From Terfezia claveryi (lineage: Eukaryota; Ascomycota; Pezizomycetes; Pezizales; Pezizaceae), in NCBI GenBank assembly GCA_015179025.1, contig WHUX01000720.1, forward strand, positions 1 to 12,836: a stretch of 12,836 nucleotides of DNA, read 5' to 3'. Positions 7,696 through 12,836 of this stretch are shown in pieces; within the stretch, counting starts at the first letter, position 1; every line of letters begins with the position of its first letter. Under the pieces are notes generated by a model, which made no database searches, was not told the DNA's origin, and saw only the letters and a program-made list of their open reading frames with translations. A program made the translations under genes and the position numbers.

Positions 7696-7757
7696 CAGCA
7701 AATTACGGCCGTCCTAATAGTCACAAGAGCGCTATCAGTCAATAGGGCCCCTATACA

Positions 7758-7770
7758 TTACTTTGTAGCC
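7758..7770 (+). promoter_or_regulatory. Candidate primer-binding site (self-priming type)
   Basis: The first bases after the LTR do not begin with TGG, as expected for a tRNA-primed element. ACTTTGTAGCC (7760-7770) is complementary at 10 of 11 positions to GCCTACAAAGT at 7539-7549 inside the LTR, including nine consecutive pairs. Elements of the Tf1/sushi group of chromoviruses prime reverse transcription with the 5' end of their own RNA, and the element B pol here is a chromovirus. Self-priming would need transcription to start near 7539. The best TATA box is ~80 bases upstream; a weaker tattcaaaag lies ~30 bases upstream. Confidence 0.5.
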
Positions 7771-7809
7771 AGTGATTCTCGTTATCATTTGCTATTATAC
7801 TCTCAAATC

Positions 7810-8144
7810 ATGTCTAGTTCACAACACCAAGAGGGTCTCACCAGCCCTACCAACCTCTCACATTCCCAGATGTCACACCCCGTGCCATCACACAGAGACC
7901 ACATAACCTTCCACAATCTGAAACAGATACAGAAGATGACCTAATAGACATGCCAATGGAAGATATTCTATCTCGAGGAGTAGAATCTTCCCGACACCCC
8001 ATATACTCTCCAGATGAGTTAACAACATTCCCACCTGGCTTATTAGAGCGATTTGGACAACCTTCCCGAAGGCCTCCTCATCGAACCGCCAGTAATGCTC
8101 ATCACGACGTCCACCCACCACCACCACGTCCCACACCGTCCGAC
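7810..8144 (+). pseudogene. gag: N-terminal Gag fragment, element A
   Basis: An ATG at 7810, 52 bases after the LTR, opens a hydrophilic frame rich in Ser, Gln, His and Pro that stops at 7944. The frame shifted by one, open through about 7890-7950, continues with an acidic stretch (ETDTEDDLIDM) and then Pro/Arg-rich sequence to 8144. There it runs into the inverted LTR of element B. Position directly after a 5' LTR and leader makes this gag by context. I see no diagnostic domain. A one-base frameshift between about 7870 and 7945 and the insertion make it non-functional. Confidence 0.6.
8140..8144. other. Predicted 5 bp target site of element B (ccgac)
   Basis: These five bases of element A gag directly adjoin the end of the element B LTR. 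If B integrated here, the same five bases should follow its other LTR outside the window. Prediction only. Confidence 0.35.
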
Positions 8145-9598
8145 TGTACTGGGGCCCTATTGACTGATAGCGCTCTTGCGACTATTAGGACGGCCGTAAT
8201 TTCCTGCCGCAACGATATCTATTCCGCAACACAGAATATCAATCCTATAGCAGTAAAGTTTAGTCCAACAGTAGTTCCTCACGATGGATCTTATTTCGCA
8301 ACACAAAATAAATCCTATGTCGCTTTAAACGTAAAGTTAACTCAAGACTTAGAACTTTGTAGGCTTCGTATACTCGAGGTGCTCTTGCTTTCGAATACTC
8401 GCTGGTGGTAGAACAAATTCAACCGGAACTACTTGCACTATTTATATCCCACGGTGTTTATAGATATTCTTATGATAAAAATATTTTATAAAACGCGGGC
8501 CTACCTGTCACCTCGGAATTTCTTCCTAAGTGTTATGCCATCCACACCTTTGTTAATGCAGTTGCTATCTGCACTCGTTGTACAGGTTACTAACCCGAAC
8601 ATAGAGAATATTCCCATGTCTGCATGATATATATACTTCGCTTATAGCTCGCTTATCCCTTAAAGAATTCTTATCCGAGACAACTAAATTCAATCCAGAT
8701 TCGTTACCAATCCCCGATACTATCGAATTACCATCCGACAATATCCGAAGGCATCTAATTATGTTTCTGGCAATATTCACTTAATAGTGTCTAGTGTCCA
8801 TTGAAAATAATTTTCAACTGCAATAACTCTATGAATAGAGAACCGTGGGTCACAAGTAATTACCATTGGAAAGGTATCAACGCATAGAAGATTATAGAAT
8901 CTTAGTTTATCCGATACCCAAATTATTCACGGAGTTATTACCAATAATAAGTAAACCTCCTCGTGGACCTATATGACCATATTAAAAGTCGTATATCTCC
9001 ATGAGTTTAACTCCGATCATAAAATGGATTGCAGAAATGAATCAGGACGAAGAGTAGGCCTAGATGAACCTTGAAACATTAAATTCGGAGAACTTTATGT
9101 TTTGGCCCTACCTTTGGCCTCTGTCCTGGGCGCACTCCCTTATAGTATCACCGGACGCACTTTGGTCTAAAGTGCGCCCTCATGGCTTCATTTTTTTATT
9201 ATTTTTACCGAATTATTTTCCTGCAGTTCAGGGTAATAATTCAATATTCAGGGTAATGCCAAGACTTCAGGGTAACAGCTAATATAGCTAGCATATATAT
9301 ATGCATATAGTCAGCATATTGATCTGAGTATAACTATTGAACCGTTAATCGGATTCTTATGAAACTTGAACCGTAGCTCCCTCAAGGGTCTATGGACGTT
9401 CCATAAGTGTCATAACCATCTAGGATGATTATAAACTACTCCAAGGTTCATACCCGTTTCATATACTTAACTCTTATAGATAAGTATTAGAAACGTTTGC
9501 ACCACACTGCTAAGATGTACCTAGAGTCCATATAGATTCTAGGGTCGTTCTATAAGGGCCCAAGTACCTTTGGTAGGGCTGGATGTCACCCCGTGACA
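8145..9598 (-). repeat. Long terminal repeat, element B (3' LTR, ~1454 bp)
   Basis: On the minus strand it begins TGTCA at 9598, three bases after the polypurine tract, and ends AGTACA at 8145. It is the inverted counterpart of 6303-7757. Differences include substitutions in both transition and transversion classes and a small TATATA expansion near 9288-9300. The mixture does not show the strong one-sided C-to-T pattern expected of heavy repeat-induced point mutation. Confidence 0.87.
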
Positions 9599-9601
9599 GT
9601 G

Positions 9602-9611
9602 CCTCCCCCTT
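9602..9611 (-). promoter_or_regulatory. Polypurine tract (plus-strand DNA primer), element B
   Basis: The minus strand reads AAGGGGGAGG followed by CAC and the LTR start TGTCA. A purine run directly before the 3' LTR is the usual RNase H-resistant primer for plus-strand DNA synthesis of LTR retrotransposons. Its position fixes the orientation of element B and supports the LTR boundary at 9598. Confidence 0.82.
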
Positions 9612-9612
9612 A

Positions 9613-9634
9613 AGGTTCTTGTCCGCAAGAACCT
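9613..9634 (-). promoter_or_regulatory. Perfect hairpin abutting the polypurine tract
   Basis: AGGTTCTTG and CAAGAACCT form a perfect 9 bp stem around a four-base loop (tccg on the plus strand). In element sense the hairpin ends within two bases of the purine tract. It may mark the 3' untranslated region structurally; no known role is assigned. Confidence 0.6.
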
Positions 9635-9840
9635 AATTGATCATGCAATCAGAATCATTATTGCTACTAACAACAATGGATGGGGCTTGAGGACCAGTCC
9701 TCATATACAACAGCCAAAACATAGCTGCGTACGTCTCTTTGCACCCCTGGGACAATATGGCATAAGAAATACAGGTAAAACAAAAACGTAAAGATAATTC
9801 AAAAAACCTAATGCCTAATATAGGAAAAAAAGAAAAATCC
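9635..9840 (-). other. 3' untranslated region of element B
   Basis: This stretch lies between the pol stop codon and the hairpin/polypurine tract. A short minus-strand frame here (to 9854) overlaps the pol end in another frame and has no recognisable similarity, so I leave it as untranslated sequence. Confidence 0.6.
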
Positions 9841-12699
9841 TCACAAGATAACATCAGGGTCCCGAGGCTTACGAGGATTATCCAGATGGAATTTTCGAAT
9901 TAAATCGGCTGCTCCATCCTTCAGGTTCTCATATGGTTCCCATGTGTCGTCATCAGGACCGTAACCCTTCCAAGAGACTAAATACATAACCCGTCCCTTC
10001 CTGAGCTCACTTGTCCTAACCTTTTCCACCTGGTATTCCGATTCTTCGAGGTCGACTGGAGGGGGTGTTGGCGAGCGTCTGCCGGCAATCGTGTTAAGGT
10101 GGTAGGGTTCCAACAAACTAATATGAAAAACTGGGTGAGTTTTGCCTGTGCTCGGGGGAAGCTCTAACTCATAGGCATAGGTGCCTATAAGCCGTTTGAT
10201 TCTAAACTTCCCTCGTAACTTGTAGTCAAGCTTCTTGGTCGGACGCCTTGTTTTGATGTTCTTTGCGTTGACCATGACCCAATCTCCCACTTTGAATGTC
10301 GGTTCCTTCTCTGCTACCTTGAGATTGTAGTATTTGGACATCCGGTCCTGTGCTGCCTTCATGTTCTCCCTCATAGCCTCCCTCATTGCGTCCAAGGTTT
10401 CGACTGTCTTGACTGCCTCAGGGTTGTTCGATTCAGTTGAGGCTTCGGTTGGGTTCTGGAAATTATTTTCTGGGTGTTGAGCGTATGCGGCAAAGAATGG
10501 TGTGAGTTTGGTACTAGAATGGACAGTGTTATTATAACAGAACTCGGCAAATGGTAATAACTCGACCCAGTCATCCTGATCCCAACAGCAATACGTCCGT
10601 AGATAATGCTCAAGGGTCTGGTTGACTCGTTCAGTTTGACCATCAGTCTGGGGGTGATATGCCGAGGACTTATCCAACTCAACTCCTAATAACCGCATTA
10701 CCTCCATCCAAAACGAACTTGTAAATACCGAATCCCGATCCGAAACAACCCTCTTTGGTAATCCGTGCAGCCTCCAAACCTCCTTGACAAATATCCCAGC
10801 CAACTCTTTTGCCTTCCGGTTCTTTAAAGGAATGAAATGCGACATTTTAGTAAACCTATCAACAATAACCCAAATCTGATTATACCCTTTGACTGGTGGT
10901 AAATCAGTGATGAAATCCATCGAAATATGTTCCCACGGCCTGTAGGGGATTGGAAGAGGTACGAGCTTGCCATATTTCTTGTGTCTTGCAGTTTTGTTTC
11001 TTTGGCAAGCATCGCATGTACGTACGTAGTTTCGTACCCAGTCTTCCATGTTAGGCCAGTAGTAATTTCGTTTCATGAGCTCGAGGGTTTTGTCACGTCC
11101 GAAATGACCTGCAACTTTAGCATCATGGCACTGGAAAGCCACTTTCAACTTAAGGGAGTTGTTGTCAGGTATATATAGGCGACGTTCATAGGTTACCATG
11201 TCATCTTCTAAACCGTAATGTTCGAGTCCAGGATACTCCTTGCCAAACTTCAACGCGTTCCGAATCCCTAACCACTTGTCATCCTTGAGGCCAGCCTCTT
11301 GGATCTCCTTCGACCAACTTGATTCTTCTGTTTGTGAGGCCTTCACTGCCATGATGCGGCGCGTTACTAGACTCTCCTCACTCGTTCCTAGTTGGAATTG
11401 ACCAGGCTTGAACATCCGAATCGTGTGGTCCTGCTTCTCTCCCCCTCCTTCGAGGTCAGGATCAACCTGACGAGAAAGCGCATCTGCCTTGCCATTCTTA
11501 TCACCTGGGCGGTAGATGATTCTAAAATTGAACTGGCTTAGTATTTCCGCCCATCTGGCCTGCCTTCGATTGAGTATTTTTGTGGAATTAAAGTACTCAA
11601 GGTTCTTGTGATCCGTATACACAATTATCTCCTCCGGGGCACCCATGAGAAAATGTCTCCATTCTTGGAAACAATTGACAATTACAACCATTTCTTTGTC
11701 ATGGACGTCGTAATTGAGCTCTGCTGGGATGAAGCGTTTCGAGTAGTACGCTACTGGGTGCCAACGACCATCTGGTTCTTTTTGGGATAGAATACCAGCT
11801 TTTGCTAGATCAGACGCGTCTGTCTCGATCATTTTTGGTCGTTCTGGGTGATAATGGCATAGTATCGGAGCGGTTGTGAACCTATATTTCAACTCATCGA
11901 AGGCTTGTTGACACTGCTGTGTCCAGTTCCAAGGAACTCCATTGTGCGTTAATGTCTGTATCGGCAATGCCAAACTACTAAAGCCTTGAATAAACCGGCG
12001 ATAGAAATTAGCAAAACCAATAAACCTCTGCACTTCTTTGACGTTCCGAGGAGCCTGCCAGGCGAGGATGTCCTCGACTTTCTTCTGCCCCATTTGTATC
12101 CCCTTTGTACCTACTTTAAATCCCACGAATTCGACTTCTGGGACATGGAAGATACACTTATCTATGTTGACACAAAGGTTATTCTCCGTTAGTTTCTGCA
12201 GTACCCAACGGACGAGCTCGACATGTTCTTCCTCTGTTTGGGTATAAATGAGGATATCATCAATATATACAACTATTCCTCGGTCAATTCGTTCCGATAG
12301 AATATTGTTAACATGTCGCTGGAAAACAGATGGCGCATTAGTTAGCCCAAAAGGCATAACCGTATATTCGTATAAGCCATATCTTGTCTTGAATGCTGTT
12401 TTCCACTCGTCTCCGGCTGCTATTCTGAGTAGGTTAAACCCGAGTTTGAGATCGAGTTTGGAGAAAACCTGTGAAGTACCAACTTGTTCCATTAGGGTAG
12501 TCATAAGTGGTAGGGGATACTTGTCTTTTTTGGTTATGGCATTGAGCCCTCTATAGTCTACGACTATTCTGAGCTTGCCATTTGGCTGTTTGGCGAAGAA
12601 TATAGGAGCGCCAGCACTGCTTTTGCTCGGTCTTATCTTGCCGGTTCGGAGCATCTCATCTAGGTATTCTTTGAGAAGCTCCAATTCATCAGGGGAGAG
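9841..12699 (-). CDS. pol: Chromovirus Pol: RT, RNase H, integrase, chromodomain
   Basis: This is a polyprotein that copies element RNA into DNA and integrates it. Residues are counted from the TTG at 12684 (947 residues), which is not a true start. RT has D78 in KLDLK and the YIDD box at 140-143. RNase H has D289 (ETDASD), E331, D358 and D401. Integrase has the zinc finger H520-H527-C557-C560 and catalytic D590, D649 and E685, with exactly 35 residues between the last two. A GPY/F-like module spans about 795-861. The C-terminal chromodomain (884-933) keeps cage aromatics Y884, W905 and Y908, which in related domains bind methylated histone H3 and steer integration to heterochromatin. No internal stop occurs. 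The frame is broken upstream near 12697, so the protein is not made whole from this copy unless the frameshift is a sequence error. Confidence 0.92.
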   Translation of the reverse strand, partial: LSPDELELLKEYLDEMLRTGKIRPSKSSAGAPIFFAKQPNGKLRIVVDYRGLNAITKKDKYPLPLMTTLMEQVGTSQVFSKLDLKLGFNLLRIAAGDEWKTAFKTRYGLYEYTVMPFGLTNAPSVFQRHVNNILSERIDRGIVVYIDDILIYTQTEEEHVELVRWVLQKLTENNLCVNIDKCIFHVPEVEFVGFKVGTKGIQMGQKKVEDILAWQAPRNVKEVQRFIGFANFYRRFIQGFSSLALPIQTLTHNGVPWNWTQQCQQAFDELKYRFTTAPILCHYHPERPKMIETDASDLAKAGILSQKEPDGRWHPVAYYSKRFIPAELNYDVHDKEMVVIVNCFQEWRHFLMGAPEEIIVYTDHKNLEYFNSTKILNRRQARWAEILSQFNFRIIYRPGDKNGKADALSRQVDPDLEGGGEKQDHTIRMFKPGQFQLGTSEESLVTRRIMAVKASQTEESSWSKEIQEAGLKDDKWLGIRNALKFGKEYPGLEHYGLEDDMVTYERRLYIPDNNSLKLKVAFQCHDAKVAGHFGRDKTLELMKRNYYWPNMEDWVRNYVRTCDACQRNKTARHKKYGKLVPLPIPYRPWEHISMDFITDLPPVKGYNQIWVIVDRFTKMSHFIPLKNRKAKELAGIFVKEVWRLHGLPKRVVSDRDSVFTSSFWMEVMRLLGVELDKSSAYHPQTDGQTERVNQTLEHYLRTYCCWDQDDWVELLPFAEFCYNNTVHSSTKLTPFFAAYAQHPENNFQNPTEASTESNNPEAVKTVETLDAMREAMRENMKAAQDRMSKYYNLKVAEKEPTFKVGDWVMVNAKNIKTRRPTKKLDYKLRGKFRIKRLIGTYAYELELPPSTGKTHPVFHISLLEPYHLNTIAGRRSPTPPPVDLEESEYQVEKVRTSELRKGRVMYLVSWKGYGPDDDTWEPYENLKDGAADLIRKFHLDNPRKPRDPDVIL

Positions 12700-12836
12700 G
12701 GTATAGTTTTCCTGACGGGGGACTCTTTCCTTCTTCTAACTCAATTGTCATGTCTTGTGGACCGTGCGTGGGAAGGGCGGATTGCAACTCCTTTCCAAAG
12801 ATTTTTACAAAATCCCTGTACTGTGTTGGCAACGAT
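12698..12836 (-). pseudogene. pol: Upstream part of element B pol, in a shifted frame
   Basis: From the window edge a minus-strand frame encodes the connector before RT, recognisable by a DFVKIFGKELQSALPTHGPQD stretch and an IELEEGK block that precede the RT fingers in Ty3/gypsy polyproteins. It is open until it meets TGA at about 12692, whereas the RT frame has a TAG at 12738-12736. The two frames hand over at about 12693-12700, in a ccctctcccctg context. A net one-base gain or two-base loss there explains the break. It continues out of the window. Confidence 0.78.

Larger units (their letters stand above)
6303..7757 (+). repeat. Long terminal repeat, element A (5' LTR, 1455 bp)
   Basis: It starts TGTCA and ends TACA, consistent with the TG...CA ends of LTRs. 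A second copy in opposite orientation lies at 8145-9598, with about 95% identity over the ~400 bases I aligned by eye. The ends were set where the two copies stop matching: g versus c before TGTCA, and t versus g after TACA. A gagatataaatag box at about 7453-7465 is a plausible TATA element. A perfect 8 bp inverted repeat, three phased TTACCCTGAA copies and a ~70 bp internal duplication lie inside. Short frames on either strand of it are not conserved proteins. Confidence 0.85.
6303..8144 (+). mobile_element. Element A: 5' LTR plus start of gag, interrupted by element B
   Basis: The LTR (6303-7757), a short leader and the beginning of a gag-like frame are all in plus orientation. The left end interrupts element D inside its Gag frame; the five bases before it are gtagg (6298-6302), the expected target-site duplication if the other end is found. 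The right end of the visible part is the junction with the inverted LTR of element B at 8144/8145. The remainder of A is predicted to continue in plus orientation after the far end of B, outside the window. Confidence 0.75.
8145..12836 (-). mobile_element. Element B: chromovirus (Ty3/gypsy) with 3' LTR and pol
   Basis: Read on the minus strand, the order is pol (from the window edge to 9841), a ~230 base 3' untranslated region, a polypurine tract (9611-9602) and the 3' LTR (9598-8145). This is the canonical 3' half of an LTR retrotransposon. It lies inside the gag of element A in opposite orientation. Gag, protease, primer-binding site and 5' LTR should be to the right of the window. Its LTR belongs to the same family as that of element A, so this is one copy of a family landing in another. 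Confidence 0.87.

Noticed and set aside
6303..9598. Heavy repeat-induced point mutation in the LTR pair
   Set aside because: Differences include transversions and small indels in both directions, and element B keeps a very long open frame. A one-sided C-to-T pattern is not apparent by eye; a dinucleotide index would decide.
11986..12556. Plus-strand frames opposite the element B RT
   Set aside because: They are antisense to an excellent RT reading frame and explained by codon shadowing.

Overview
The window looks like a transposon-dominated, gene-poor stretch of a filamentous fungal chromosome. The organism call rests on fungal-type Ty3/gypsy (Metaviridae-like) retrotransposon polyproteins, including a chromovirus Pol with a C-terminal chromodomain, together with AT-rich intergenic DNA. 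Ascomycota is my best guess, but the sequence does not prove it. I see no host gene, tRNA or rRNA gene, or CRISPR array.

Region 1 (1-4117) is one very large imperfect inverted repeat, foldback-like in build. Each arm has three layers from outside in. The outer layer is a tandem array of ~110-124 bp units (6 units left, 9 right). The middle layer is a ~290 bp non-repeated segment. The inner layer is an array of ~39 bp units, a conserved core alternating with (TA)n, meeting a short ~20 bp centre near 1887-1908. The left arm starts at base 1 and may continue outside the window. Base 1 pairs with base 4117. I find no convincing coding sequence in it.

Region 2 (4118-4788) has no recognisable gene. 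It holds small GC-rich direct repeats and two copies of a 109 bp tandem unit that run up to a broken reverse transcriptase.

Region 3 (about 4783-6302, minus strand) is the remnant of an older Ty3/gypsy element, 'element D'. It keeps the Gag zinc knuckle and a textbook-looking -1 ribosomal frameshift signal between gag and pol. It also has a protease with a damaged active site, an in-frame stop, and the first half of RT, cut off just before the YxDD box.

Region 4 (6303-12836) reads as a nest. 'Element A' (plus strand; 5' LTR 6303-7757, then the start of gag) is inserted in the gag of element D. 'Element B' (minus strand; 3' LTR 8145-9598, polypurine tract, and a nearly complete chromovirus pol 9841-12836) is inserted in the gag of A. 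The A and B LTRs belong to the same ~1455 bp family and face each other, giving a second large inverted repeat with a 387 bp loop. Pol of B has intact RT, RNase H, integrase and chromodomain signatures, but a frameshift near 12697 separates it from its upstream part. The missing parts of B, A and D are predicted to lie, in that order, to the right of the window.
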